Shown piece by piece: positions 1-9,592 of a stretch of DNA of 64,000 nt. Source of the DNA: Arsenophonus melophagi (lineage in GTDB: Bacteria > Pseudomonadota > Gammaproteobacteria > Enterobacterales > Enterobacteriaceae); contig JAVYJS010000003.1 in NCBI GenBank assembly GCA_032378655.1, forward strand, positions 1 through 64,000, read 5' to 3'. Under the pieces are notes generated by a model. That model worked only from the letters and a program-made list of their open reading frames with translations. It had not been told where the DNA came from and searched no databases. Position numbers and translations under genes: made by a program. The number at the start of each line of letters is the position of its first letter. Positions within the stretch are counted from its first letter, which is position 1.

Positions 1-385
1 AAAACCGTGGTTAAAAATGATAAATATTTTTATATTAATTTTTTGATTTTTAGTTATCAAGTTCGTTACAGTACTTTCTTATATCTCAAGATATTAAGAT
101 TTTAGAATAAAAACATCAATTAGTTTACAATATTAATATTGTAAACTAATTGATGTTTTTATTTGATTTTTAGTTGTTATGTAATTATTGATTGTGTTTA
201 TAGTTTTTTACTATTATTGGTATAATTATTTTTCATGTTTTAGTTCAACTAAAACTGAACTGTAAATGTTCAATTAAAACAAACGCTTCATTCTTCATTA
301 CATTTTTAATTTTATTTAATCGTTATCACTAATACATTTATTGGATAAAAATCAATCATAACTGATTGATTGCTGGTACTAAAAC
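1..385. other. Intergenic stretch 3' of tRNA-Pro
   Basis: AT-rich sequence with no reading frame I can support. Its only notable content is the 58-bp perfect palindrome listed separately. Because the tRNA is read leftwards, this is its downstream side. Confidence 0.6.
106..163. repeat. 58-bp perfect palindrome
   Basis: Two 29-base arms meet at 134/135 with no spacer and no mismatch. The outer part is rich in A on the left and T on the right, so a transcript of either strand would fold into a hairpin bordered by U. It could act as a bidirectional terminator downstream of tRNA-Pro, but it lies about 220 bases beyond the tRNA end and is far longer than a usual terminator. Confidence 0.9.
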
Positions 386-462
386 TGGTCGGCATGAGAG
401 GATTTGAACCTCTGACCCCCGACACCCCATGACGGTGCGCTTCCAGGCTGCGCTACATGCCG
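386..462 (-). tRNA. proL: tRNA-Pro (anticodon GGG)
   Basis: The reverse complement folds as a full 77-nt tRNA. It has a 7-bp acceptor stem (CGGCATG/CATGCCG), a D arm containing CAGCCTGGAAGCGC, an anticodon loop ATGGGGT giving anticodon GGG, a T arm GAGGTTCAAATCCTC and an encoded CCA. It is nearly identical to E. coli proL; one D-loop base differs (GGAA for GGTA). The location beyond rplY and the yej relics matches proL in E. coli. It reads CCC and CCU proline codons. Confidence 0.95.
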
Positions 463-660
463 ATATGCTTTTTATCTTTTATTAAAGCAATGGTTAATCT
501 ACTGTCTGTAACACCTGTCATTAACATGACAGTAGAGTGTTCTTTAAAAGTTTTTAGTAACTATTGCAAATCAGGTATATTTATTTTATCTCCTTATTCT
601 AAGGGTATAAATTTTCCTTGTGATATGAATAATTCATTATGATAACTTGTTTGTTTTCTA
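463..660 (-). pseudogene. yejM: Relic of yejM (pbgA) C-terminus
   Basis: On the minus strand, conceptual pieces such as SYHKENLYP and VTDSRLTIALIKDKK line up in order with the C-terminal region of E. coli YejM (around SQGQDLFNP and TAADNDTLAITTPKK). Stops and frame changes lie between them. In E. coli yejM is immediately upstream of proL on the same strand, as here. YejM is an inner-membrane cardiolipin and LPS regulatory protein. The rest of the gene, expected towards 2 kb, is not recognisable to me. Confidence 0.5.
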
Positions 661-1294
661 AACAAGAAAAGGCTTTCTGTATTTAAAATAAGAGTAAAAA
701 CCTTAATATACTTTCATTGGTTTTAAGATTAATTAACTGTTAATAAACTATTTTGTATTTGTTTCTATATTCTTGTATTAGTTTTATAATGATAAAAACG
801 ATATTGTTTAATATCTTTTTTATTTTAACATAATAAACATGAAATTACTTTCACAATCTTGTTATACTTTATGAATCTTTTATGATTAATGATCATTAAT
901 CATATTAAGCTTAAAAAGAACTATGTGGCTTTTTATTGTTTATATCATATACATACCTTATTCATGCATTAGCAATGTTATCATTATTATACAGAGAATT
1001 TTCGATTATCGAATCGATCAGTAGAATTAAATGATGAATTATAGAAGAATAGTGAACTAAATTCATCAAACAAGACAAAATTGATAATCGCTTGATATTT
1101 GCTTATGATATTTTAAGCTAAAATATACAGAAGAGTATTTCTGATATTAAGAAGCTTACCTAATTATTTAGGTAAGCAACCATAGAATAAACTAAAAAAA
1201 CAGTTCATATTGAGTATGAATGTATATAGTAACTTGCTGAGGTAAATTGTAAGCCTTTTGATAAAATTTTACGCTTTTGATTACAGCATTCTTT

Positions 1295-1349
1295 ACTGCT
1301 TAATACCATCAATATTAATGCACAGTTAATATTGATGGTATTAAGCAGT
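1295..1349. repeat. Inverted repeat, 24-bp arms, 7-nt loop
   Basis: Arms 1295-1318 and 1326-1349 are exact reverse complements, separated by TGCACAG. There is no T tract and no adjacent intact gene, so a terminator role is not evident. Confidence 0.9.
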
Positions 1350-2046
1350 CATAAATTATATTATGCACTTTTGTATTGAATAGCCGTAACGTGCAAGAAA
1401 TGTTTGCGCTATTATTAGATTAGATAGCAGATAATTAATCCTATAAATTTTACAATACGATAAAAATTTTCATCGATAAAATATACATTAAATCTGCAGT
1501 AACATATGATGAAATAAAAAGATATAAAACTAAGGGTTTTATGAATTTTTGATGACGTAGGTCATATATTTTTACTACAATGAGTCAATAGTGTTTCAAT
1601 TAAGAAACGAATGGTATAAAAATAAACATCATGTGCCATTTCATATCATTTAGCTATTTGAGTATTTAGTACTCATTACCAGAGTAGTAGCGTTACATGA
1701 AGGCGATATCGCGAAACACTAATAATATCCAAAATAAGACAAGTTATTTGTTGCTTGCAGCAAAATATACAGAAATATTAACATTTGCTATAAACCAAAT
1801 AATGAAAGTGATAGGAAAATAATTAGAAAGATCCTAAACAAACATACAGGCTACAATGTTCAAACCAACTAACGATAGCAATAAATATTGTGAAATAGTA
1901 CGCTAAGATATCTGAAAACAAAAAAATATCTCATTCTTAGAATTAAGAATGAGTACTACGTTTAATAATTGAGACTAGTATCTCCAGCTAATCGTTTGAA
2001 AGATTTTTACGATAGTTTTTAAGAGTGAGTTACGATTTTGAACTTT

Positions 2047-2069
2047 ATCCCTGCTATCCTAGCAGGGAT
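2047..2069. repeat. Hairpin, 10-bp arms, 3-nt loop
   Basis: ATCCCTGCTA pairs with TAGCAGGGAT around loop TCC, followed on the plus strand by TTTAT. It lies just beyond the stop of the yejL relic. It is GC-richer than the surroundings and may be the remains of a genuine terminator. Confidence 0.7.
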
Positions 2070-2091
2070 TTTATCTATGGATAAGTAACAT

Positions 2092-2260
2092 TTAATCGAA
2101 AACTATTCGATAAAAGTTTGATATTGAACTCATTATCATAGCTGTATTAATTATATGTTTTAATACTTCACTTAAATTGATCTACATAAATTTAGTTTAG
2201 ATTTTTGTGTTTAGTATCACCTAACACATTAACTAATTTCAAGAGTAAATGTAACACTCA
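2092..2260 (-). pseudogene. yejL: Relic of yejL
   Basis: The minus-strand translation, in broken frames, gives LLLKLVNVLGDTKHKN and then HIINTAMIMSSISNF. These match in order the YejL segments LLAELLNVLEKHKAP and [20 protein letters not shown] of the 75-residue E. coli protein. Internal stops and frameshifts show it is dead. Its place between rplY and yejM/proL is exactly the E. coli order. Confidence 0.6.
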
Positions 2261-2313
2261 TCGCTATTCAAGGTTATGTACCTTTAATCTTTAAAGAAGA
2301 TAAGGAGTAAACG

Positions 2314-2352
2314 ATGAGTCTAAATATTTTTAAAATTTTTGATATCACTTAA
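2314..2352 (+). pseudogene. yejK: Possible relic of the start of yejK (ndpA)
   Basis: A strong ribosome binding site (TAAGGAGTAA) precedes ATG AGT CTA AAT ATT, encoding MSLNIFKIFDIT and then a stop. E. coli YejK, a nucleoid-associated protein, starts MSLDINQI and is divergent from yejL and convergent with rplY, which is the geometry seen here. Only about 12 codons are recognisable, so this is tentative. Confidence 0.35.
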
Positions 2353-2792
2353 TTAAGTGCAATAAATAGATAAATAAATACTATAGATTGTATACTCAAT
2401 ACAGAGTAACGATTACTATCAAGTAATTATGACTAATATTACTCTTCTGAGTAAAGCTAGAAATCAACGTATAAATATCAAAAAAGTTTCTTATTTTTTT
2501 GCCATGAGCAAAAAACTAGATAATAAAATTGCAGACAGACGATTATGAAGAGACTTACTTACTATAAACAAGTAAGTATTTTTGAACGTACTCATATTTC
2601 TTGAATGTACTCATAAAAACTATAAATAGGTAAAAGGTTCCTTAAAAAAAAGGACGACTTTCAAAAATGAATTAAATATTATGATTGTAATTTTTACTGT
2701 ACCTATTATAGGTTGTTTCTTGGGAAAAAACTTGTTTTTAAAGATACTAGTACTTTCTTGATCAAGACTTGTATATCAAAAAACAAGGTTTG
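2353..2792. other. Intergenic stretch (eroded yejK region)
   Basis: This lies where the rest of yejK would be expected. I see no reading frame. A near-duplication is present at about 2583-2616, where two copies of GTACTCATA-like sequence lie 19 bases apart. Confidence 0.4.
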
Positions 2793-3077
2793 TTACTCAA
2801 TTCGTAAAAAGTCAATATGGGTCAACTTAGGCTTGACAGGATGATACTGAATTGCTTGTACCTTAACTGTATTTTTTATTCCGTCAACAATCAACGTTAG
2901 TTTTTTATAAAACTCTGCTTTGTTTTTTTGGATAAAAACTTCATCATGGTTTAGTGCAATGGAAACTGGTTTTTGATTACCGCCATAGATAATAGCTGGT
3001 AATTTATTATTTTTGCGCAGGCGTCGGCTAGCGCCTGTACCCTGTTTTTTGCAGATTGTTGCGTTAATAGTTATCAT
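2793..3077 (-). CDS. rplY: 50S ribosomal protein L25
   Basis: The 94-residue product is the short, TL5/CTC-type L25 that binds 5S rRNA in the large ribosomal subunit, and it has the same length as E. coli L25. Conserved features are GASRRLR near residues 15-21, PAIIYGG near 27-33 and HPVKPKLTHIDFLR at the C-terminus. The start matches the family start, although no strong ribosome binding site is visible. A 19-bp-arm hairpin lies 25 bases upstream (3102-3145). Flanking relics match the E. coli rplY neighbourhood. Confidence 0.97.
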   Translation of the reverse strand: MITINATICKKQGTGASRRLRKNNKLPAIIYGGNQKPVSIALNHDEVFIQKNKAEFYKKLTLIVDGIKNTVKVQAIQYHPVKPKLTHIDFLRIE

Positions 3078-3101
3078 GATCTACACTCATAACGTGAGAA
3101 G

Positions 3102-3145
3102 AATTTCAAATTAAAGATCTTTTATGAGATCTTTAATTTGAAATT
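3102..3145. repeat. Hairpin just upstream of rplY, 19-bp arms
   Basis: Arms 3102-3120 and 3127-3145 pair perfectly around TTTATG. The hairpin starts 25 bases upstream of the rplY ATG. It could end upstream transcription or sit in the rplY leader. No T tract follows on the minus strand. Confidence 0.85.
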
Positions 3146-4532
3146 GTTTTAGTAATTGCTAAATTTCTAAAAACAAACAAGAATGATTTTATCAAAAATG
3201 ATGTGCTGCAGCAAATAAAGTTCTTTACTTTATAAAGTAATTTTTTCAAAATATCTGCTAGATAACAAAACAAGGGTTTCTTTATATTACAATATGTTTA
3301 ATACATGTAAAAACGTACTAAGATAATATAAGACTATATTGATATATATATGAGGCATACAGTGCTGAACCTTATTTTAATAATCAGGTGATAATAAGGA
3401 GAAGGAGGTTGTAAACCTCTTGATTTACAAGAAAAAATGTTGTAAATAACTTTTAAGATGAGTTGATATTATCAATCAAAATCGTTTTTAAAATATTTTT
3501 TATATATTTTATCTTGTCATTAGGGTAATGACACTCAATCAAACAGAATGTAATAGACATTGGCCAATGTTAACTCTTTATAAAAATATTCTCTGGATCA
3601 ATCCAATTCTCTAAAATTGACGAAAAACCTTGCTTACGATCAGCATTTGAATCTTATCGTGAAGATATTTTTAAAAAATTTATTTATATTTTATTCATTG
3701 TACATTGCCTGCAAGCCTTCTTATGGATACTAGGCATATTCATTACTTGAACTTGCACGTTTGCAATCACGTTATATATTATAACGATAATTTCTGAGAT
3801 AACTTAAAATATTGATTGTATTAAAATAATATTTTTCATCGTCCATATATTCAATATAGTATATGAATGCGCTCTAAATCTTTAAAATAAATTTCGAATT
3901 TATAATGTATATTCATACGTTTTTATCTCAATAAAACTAGCAACCGGAATTAGCTTGGTAAGTTAAAATTACGAAAAAATTATGGTTAATATTGAAGCAA
4001 TAAAATCAAAATTTTATCTAAAAATAAACTAGAGATGATAGTAGCTATCAAGTGCTTATGATATTTATTATTGTACTCGTACTACTTTATGATGGAATAG
4101 TACCATATCATCCGTCATCCATAGATAATGGATGTCCAAGAAATTTTCTTGTTACGTTATTTATTTCTTAATAAGCATATGATATATTTAAAGTTATATA
4201 TTGTAGTGAGTATTTAGGTATAAACAAAGCCAAATTTAATCTTTACTTCTGATGATACTAAATATATAAATAATATATAAATGACATTATTTTTAACATC
4301 TATCTTGTAACATCAGTTTTAAAATCATTCTTAAAATTTAATTGATTACCTGTTATGAATTAACTGCAATTGAAGTCATCGCTAAATTATTAGCAATAAT
4401 AAAATTGAAAGAAAAACTTATAAAAGTATCAATAGTTTTATCAATACAGGTACATTTCATAAATAGTTCAACAGATGTTATCAGTAGATAACAAGAAGCA
4501 TAAAGCAATGAAGATACTGGATGGTAAAAACC

Positions 4533-4573
4533 TATTTATGGTAACTTTTTTCTCAAAAAAGTTACCATAAATA
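4533..4573. repeat. Hairpin, 19-bp arms, 3-nt loop
   Basis: Arms 4533-4551 and 4555-4573 are exact reverse complements around CTC. The inner stem is a run of six A/T pairs. It stands in a desert with no gene nearby. Confidence 0.88.
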
Positions 4574-4973
4574 AATGAATGGATAAGATTATTGTTAATA
4601 AATAACAATGCGCTTGCGATAGGGCAATACTTATACTATTACTATGTCATCTCATATAGCAGAAATTTTAAATTGTTATAGACAAAAATTGATCCATTTA
4701 AATACAATAGAATCGAAAAATAACCATAAAGCTTCAACTTTTATGCAGAAGCTGCAGCTTTATGGTTGATTAAGAATCCAATCAAGACTAAATGCATCAC
4801 AATAACAAAAGTGAGCATCCTGATATCTATGCTATCATAGATTAGCATAGTATATAAAAATTTATGAGCAACAAGAAAATAGAGAAAGATTGGCTCTCTG
4901 ATGTAGATTAACTTACAAGTCAATATTATTATTAATTATTATTAATGGATAACCTAAGATTGCTATTAGGTTT

Positions 4974-5756
4974 TTATTCTACTTTATTCATGGTAGCAAT
5001 ATTGAATCCACAATCAACATGCACAATCTCACCGGTAATGCCCATAGATAAATCAGAACAGAGAAATGCGGCGCAATTTCCAATATCTTCAGCTGTTACA
5101 GTGCGACGCATTGGGGCTATTGATTCAACATGTAATAGCATTTTACGAAAATCTTTAATCGCTGATGCTGCCAATGTTCGAATAGGTCCAGCAGAAATAC
5201 CATTAACTCGGATAGCTTGAGGACCTATTGCGTTAGCCATATAACGCACGTTTGCTTCTAAGGAAGCTTTTGCTAATCCCATAATATTATAGTTAGGGAT
5301 TGCGCGCTCAGAACCTAAATAGGTTAATGTAACTAGAGCAGAATTATCATTTAACATACTTCGACAAGCTTTTGCTAATGCAACAAAACTATAGGAGCTA
5401 ATATCATGAGCAATACGAAATCCCTCTCTAGTAACTGTATCAATATAATTACCGCCTAGCTGATTGGCTGGTACATAGGCAATAGAATGTACAAACCCAT
5501 CAAATTTTGGCCATATTTTAGCTAGTTCAGTAAATAGTGTTCTGATGCTTGCATCTGAAGCGACATCACATGGTAACACAATACAGGAATTAAAATCTCG
5601 TGCGATTTCTTCCACACGAGATTTTAATTTTTCGCTTTGATAACTAAATGCTAGTTCAGCACATTGCTGATGCATTACTTTTGCAATGCCGTGAGCAATA
5701 GATAGTTTACTAGCTAACCCAGTAATCAAAATGCGCTTGTTGCGCATAAAACCCAT
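4974..5756 (-). CDS. fabI: Enoyl-[acyl-carrier-protein] reductase [NADH] FabI
   Basis: The 260-residue SDR-superfamily enzyme reduces trans-2-enoyl-ACP with NADH, the last step of each fatty acid elongation cycle. It is near full length compared with E. coli (262). The catalytic residues are present: Tyr146, Tyr156 and Lys163 in YLGSERAIPNYNIMGLAK. The nucleotide-binding N-terminus ITGLASKLSIAHGIA is conserved. The start has a good ribosome binding site (AAAGGAAATAGCTA-ATG). It follows sapF on the same strand after 177 bases, the E. coli order. Oddities are Ala93 where E. coli has Gly and HVDCGF in place of HVDGGF near the C-terminus. Confidence 0.97.
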   Translation of the reverse strand: MGFMRNKRILITGLASKLSIAHGIAKVMHQQCAELAFSYQSEKLKSRVEEIARDFNSCIVLPCDVASDASIRTLFTELAKIWPKFDGFVHSIAYVPANQLGGNYIDTVTREGFRIAHDISSYSFVALAKACRSMLNDNSALVTLTYLGSERAIPNYNIMGLAKASLEANVRYMANAIGPQAIRVNGISAGPIRTLAASAIKDFRKMLLHVESIAPMRRTVTAEDIGNCAAFLCSDLSMGITGEIVHVDCGFNIATMNKVE

Positions 5757-5933
5757 TAGCTATTTCCTTTTACTTGACATTCTACTTGTTATTATTAAAC
5801 ACTAAATTAACTACTCATTTAGTATACATACTATAAATTATCTATAATAGATACTATTTATGGATTATTTTAGTTTATTATTATTGTATTGCCTTACTGA
5901 TCTTAATAATTTTTCTACCTGTGCTACTTAATA

Positions 5934-6734
5934 TCATTGATTTACTAAAACAACAGATAGAAGTTTCCCAAAATGGCTTGTAATGAGGCATTTAGTTACT
6001 TCATGTTCAGGTGCAGTAAGCACTTTGGAAGTGTTGCCTCGTTCAACCACATCGCCGTGATCCATCACTAACACTTTATCGCTGATGTGTTTTATTATAT
6101 CAAGATTCTGGGTAACATAAATATATGAAATACCTTTTTTTTCTTGTAACTCTAACATCAAATTAATGATTTGAGAGCGTATCATTAAATCTAATGAAGC
6201 TAAAGCTTCATCGGCAATAATAATTTTTGGTTGTAAGATTAAAGCTCTTGCTAAAGCAACGCGCTGTTTTTGACCTGCCGCTAACATATGTGGATAATAG
6301 TTAGCATGATCAGATAGTAACCCAACTTCCCTAAGAGTCTTTTCGATACGTTTTTGACGTTCTTGAATAGAAAGTGAAGTATTGAGAATTAAAGGGATCT
6401 CAAGGATTTGACCTATACGTTGCCTAGGAGTTAACGAAGTGCTGGGATCCTGAAAGATCAGGCGTATGCGTTGACTACGATAACTATAATCGCCAAAGTT
6501 CAGTTGATGGCCATTAAAAAAAATTTTACCACTAGTAGGTTTAAGCACGCCTGATAACAGGCGTGCTAGTGTTGATTTACCTGATCCATTAGCGCCGATA
6601 ACAGCTAATGTTTCACCAGATTTTAAAGTAAAACTTAATGGCTTGAGTGCTTCTAGTAATTGAGTATGAAAGAACCCATGTCGATAACGGAATACTTTAG
6701 TCAGATTTATTATTGATAATAATGGTACTACCAT
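5934..6734 (-). CDS. sapF: Putrescine/peptide ABC transporter ATP-binding protein SapF
   Basis: The 266-residue ABC ATPase is close to E. coli SapF (268). It has Walker A GANGSGKST, a signature region LAAGQKQRVALARAL (degenerate LSGGQ, as in E. coli SapF) and Walker B IIIADEAL, plus the conserved TQNLDIIKHISDKVLVM. It would pair with SapD to power the SapBC permease at the inner membrane. The start overlaps the sapD stop by 7 bases (ATGGTAG), as expected for coupled translation. It is the last gene of the sap operon before fabI. Confidence 0.95.
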   Translation of the reverse strand: MVVPLLSIINLTKVFRYRHGFFHTQLLEALKPLSFTLKSGETLAVIGANGSGKSTLARLLSGVLKPTSGKIFFNGHQLNFGDYSYRSQRIRLIFQDPSTSLTPRQRIGQILEIPLILNTSLSIQERQKRIEKTLREVGLLSDHANYYPHMLAAGQKQRVALARALILQPKIIIADEALASLDLMIRSQIINLMLELQEKKGISYIYVTQNLDIIKHISDKVLVMDHGDVVERGNTSKVLTAPEHEVTKCLITSHFGKLLSVVLVNQ

Positions 6735-7738
6735 TCGTATTTATCCATGTTAAGAGGATAATGACAAGCAACAGACCTGTTTTTTATTTCGCGTAACTGT
6801 GGTGTTATAATGCATATTTTTTGGGCATAATGGCAGCGTGGACCAAAGCGACAACCAATTGGCAAATGTTCTAAAGCGGGAATTGATCCAGGTAATGTGT
6901 TTAGCCGACTTTTATGTGGAAGTTTGTGATAAAAATCAGGTAATGCACGTATTAATGCTTGCGTATAGGGATGATGTGGACGAAGCAATAATTCTTCAGG
7001 GGTAGCGCTTTCAACTGTTTGTCCACAATAAAGTACAATAATACGATCAAGCAGTTTACTCATCATGAGCAAACCATGACTAATTAAGAGAATGGTCATG
7101 TTATTATTTTGATTTAATCTATTAAGCAAGCGAAATATCTGAGCTTGAGTTTTAGATTCCATAGCATTGGTTGGTTCATCTGCAATCAATAATTTTGGCT
7201 GGTTTGCAAGCGCAATAGCTATCATCACTTTTTGGCATTCGCCTTCTGTTAATTCAGAAGGATAACTATACATCATATCATTATGTTTTTTAATTCCTAC
7301 ACGATGCAGTAATTCTATGGCCCGTTTTCGACGCCAGCTTAATCGTTGCCACCACTGACCCTTAAAGGTCCAGTTTGGTATTGATTGTATGAGTTGTTTA
7401 CCAATCGTTTTATTTGGATCTAAACAAGACTGAGGCTCTTGAAAAATTATGGAAATATTATGACCTATCACTTTACGACGCTGCCGTGTCGTGAGTTTTT
7501 GTAGATCAATATCAAGAAAATAAAAACGATCAGCTCTTACTTTGAAATTATTTTTAGTAATACCATAAGTAACACCACAAATAGCTTGAGCTATTAAGCT
7601 CTTACCAGAGCCAGATTCTCCAGCAAGGCCGCGAATTTCGCCTTCATTTAATTGAAGAGAAACATTATCAACAGCTTTTACTGTTCCTTTAGGAGTCATA
7701 AACTCAATACTGAGATTACGGATATCTAATAGTAGCAT
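6728..7738 (-). CDS. sapD: Putrescine/peptide ABC transporter ATP-binding protein SapD
   Basis: The 336-residue ATPase (E. coli 330) has Walker A GESGSGKS, signature SELTEGECQKVMIAIAL, Walker B LLIADEPTNAM and an H loop around LLISHGL. The C-terminal oligopeptide-transporter region carries CRFGPRC and the later VACHYPL cysteines. In E. coli SapD is the SapBC ATPase and also supports Trk potassium uptake. Its ATG shares an A with the sapC stop (TAATG), a sign of translational coupling. Confidence 0.96.
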   Translation of the reverse strand: MLLLDIRNLSIEFMTPKGTVKAVDNVSLQLNEGEIRGLAGESGSGKSLIAQAICGVTYGITKNNFKVRADRFYFLDIDLQKLTTRQRRKVIGHNISIIFQEPQSCLDPNKTIGKQLIQSIPNWTFKGQWWQRLSWRRKRAIELLHRVGIKKHNDMMYSYPSELTEGECQKVMIAIALANQPKLLIADEPTNAMESKTQAQIFRLLNRLNQNNNMTILLISHGLLMMSKLLDRIIVLYCGQTVESATPEELLLRPHHPYTQALIRALPDFYHKLPHKSRLNTLPGSIPALEHLPIGCRFGPRCHYAQKICIITPQLREIKNRSVACHYPLNMDKYEW

Positions 7739-8634
7739 TATTCAAATCCAGCCTTAATCGCGCGGCGTAAGCCATCACCAAATAAGTTAACACATAATAC
7801 ACTGAACATAATAGCTGCTCCAGGAAGAAAAACCGTCCAGGGCGCTACATACATCAACTCTAAATTATCGCTAAGCATTGCTCCCCATTCAGTATTTGGT
7901 AATTTTTCTTCTAAATCAATGAAGCCTAATGCAGCCATATCCAAAATGCTCATAGAGAGTGTGTGAATAATTTCCGCTACTAAGATTGGAGCAATATTGG
8001 GTAATACAGTATACCAAAGAATATAAAAGTTTGATGCGCCGTCAATATGAGCTGCAAGAACATATTCAGTATTAAGTTCATCACGTATTGCACTATATAT
8101 AGTTCTAAAAATTCTTGGCAACAAAGCTAACCAAACAGCAATCATAACATTTGCAATGTTTGAACCAAAAAAAGTAATAACAATAATCATCAGTAGTAAA
8201 GAGGGAATGGATAATAACGTATCTAATACATGATTTAGAATCAGATATTTTAAATCATGACTCATAGCAGCTAAACAACCTAATATTAATCCAATTAACA
8301 TGCTACTAATGGTGATTACTATAGCAGATCCAAAAGTGGATGTTGTACCAATAAGTAATTGACTTAAAATATCACGACCTAGATCATCAGTACCTAAAAA
8401 AAATGCCACATTACCATAATGTGACCATGATGGAGGTAGTAGCTGATAACCAAGAAATTGCTGGTTAATGGTGTATGGGGCTAAGTAGTTGCCAAATAAC
8501 GTCAAAATCAAAAGAAAAGCAACGCCATAAAAACCAATCATCGCTAAAATATCATTAGAAAAAAATCGCCAGACAATCTGGATTGACGATGGCATTTTTT
8601 GATCTCGATAAAAATTATCTGAAGATATACCCAT
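7738..8634 (-). CDS. sapC: ABC transporter permease SapC
   Basis: This DppC-type inner-membrane permease matches E. coli SapC (296 residues) throughout: the N-terminal membrane segment, QQFLGYQLLPPSWS, FLGTDDLGRD and the inner-membrane ATPase-contact loop EYVLAAHIDGAS. An in-frame ATG also exists at 8643. I prefer 8634 because it fits the family start better and has purine-rich sequence at a suitable distance. The 5' end overlaps the 3' end of sapB slightly, and the stop overlaps sapD. Confidence 0.95.
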   Translation of the reverse strand: MGISSDNFYRDQKMPSSIQIVWRFFSNDILAMIGFYGVAFLLILTLFGNYLAPYTINQQFLGYQLLPPSWSHYGNVAFFLGTDDLGRDILSQLLIGTTSTFGSAIVITISSMLIGLILGCLAAMSHDLKYLILNHVLDTLLSIPSLLLMIIVITFFGSNIANVMIAVWLALLPRIFRTIYSAIRDELNTEYVLAAHIDGASNFYILWYTVLPNIAPILVAEIIHTLSMSILDMAALGFIDLEEKLPNTEWGAMLSDNLELMYVAPWTVFLPGAAIMFSVLCVNLFGDGLRRAIKAGFE

Positions 8635-9592
8635 ACTTCCCATCCTTATATTTCGATGGATTCATCATGGTACCTACAATATCCGTGATCACATTAACAA
8701 AAACAATTAAAATACCAATAATCATGACTCCAGCTGCAATTGATGAGTAATCATGATATCGGATTGCCATGACTAACCAACTTCCTAATCCTGGCCAATT
8801 AAAGACCAATTCAGTAAACATCGTCAATGTAATCATAGTGGAAAACTGTAAACCAAGCTTTGGAATAATTGGTGGTAGTGCATTGTGTAATACATGACGT
8901 TTAATGATAGTAATACGCGATAATCCTCTTAAAGATGCTGCTTTAATATAATTTTCTCCCATAACAGATTCAGTACTATTTTTTATTAAACCTATCATTT
9001 CAGAAATTGGTGCAACAGCTAATGTAATAATTGGTAAAATTAAATGTTCTATGAGATTAATAAACATTTGATTTTGATAGATTGAATTAGATAACCAAAC
9101 ATCAATTAGATAAAAACCAGTCACAGGTTTAAGATCATATAATAAATTCATCCTTCCTGAGGCAGGCAGCCATTCTAATTTGAATGAAAATAAAAGAATA
9201 AATAATAACGCTAATACAAAAAGTGGTATAGAAAACCCTATGAGGGTAAACATTTTAATAATGTAATCAATTGGTTTATTTCTCCAAACACCAGCAATAA
9301 TGCCGATCGGAATACTAATCAGTAAAGCTAAAATAAACGCTAAAAAGCATAATTCCATAGTAGCGGGAACAACTACACTTAACTGGTCACTAATAGGTTG
9401 ACCATTAATACGCGAAAATCCAAAATTCCAATGTAATAAACAGGTTAAATAAAAAATATAAGCCTGCCGCAATGGAAGGCTACTTAATTGGCCTTCCACA
9501 GTAAAATAATTTAAACTGAAACTAACCAATGTTAGTAAAAATAAGGCTATAATTAATAGGAAAGATTGTTTTAATAAGTAAATAATCACCAT
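8615..9592 (-). CDS. sapB: ABC transporter permease SapB
   Basis: This DppB-type permease of about 325 residues matches E. coli SapB from its first residues (MVIIYLLKQSFLLIIALFLL) to the end. The match includes INGQPI..QL, GFSIPLFVLALL and the cytoplasmic loop NYIKAASLRGLSR. The reading frame stays open upstream to 9847, but those extra 85 codons encode the tail of SapA, not SapB. The start at 9592 is set by a strong AGGAGAT four bases upstream of the ATG (9595-9601). In E. coli SapBCDF is reported to export putrescine without SapA. Confidence 0.94.
   Translation of the reverse strand: MVIIYLLKQSFLLIIALFLLTLVSFSLNYFTVEGQLSSLPLRQAYIFYLTCLLHWNFGFSRINGQPISDQLSVVVPATMELCFLAFILALLISIPIGIIAGVWRNKPIDYIIKMFTLIGFSIPLFVLALLFILLFSFKLEWLPASGRMNLLYDLKPVTGFYLIDVWLSNSIYQNQMFINLIEHLILPIITLAVAPISEMIGLIKNSTESVMGENYIKAASLRGLSRITIIKRHVLHNALPPIIPKLGLQFSTMITLTMFTELVFNWPGLGSWLVMAIRYHDYSSIAAGVMIIGILIVFVNVITDIVGTMMNPSKYKDGKYGYIFR

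Larger units (their letters stand above)
661..2091. other. Gene desert with hairpins (eroded yejM region)
   Basis: No intact gene is seen. The stretch occupies the place where most of yejM would lie. It contains a 24-bp perfect palindrome (881-904), a 10-bp-arm hairpin (1153-1176), the 24-bp-arm hairpin at 1295-1349, a 10-bp-arm hairpin near 1939-1962 and the hairpin at 2047-2069. Confidence 0.5.
3078..4973. other. Gene desert between rplY and fabI
   Basis: No gene or relic is recognised. The stretch is very AT-rich. It holds hairpins at 3102-3145 and 4533-4573, a 16-bp palindrome near 3226-3241 and a small hairpin near 4125-4145. Short open frames here (for example 4741-4923) show no family likeness. 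Confidence 0.5.

Noticed and set aside
457..642. 61-codon plus-strand frame next to the tRNA
   Set aside because: It overlaps the tRNA end and the minus-strand yejM relic; no protein likeness.
4945..5220. 91-codon plus-strand frame
   Set aside because: It is antisense to the 3' part of fabI and has no family likeness.
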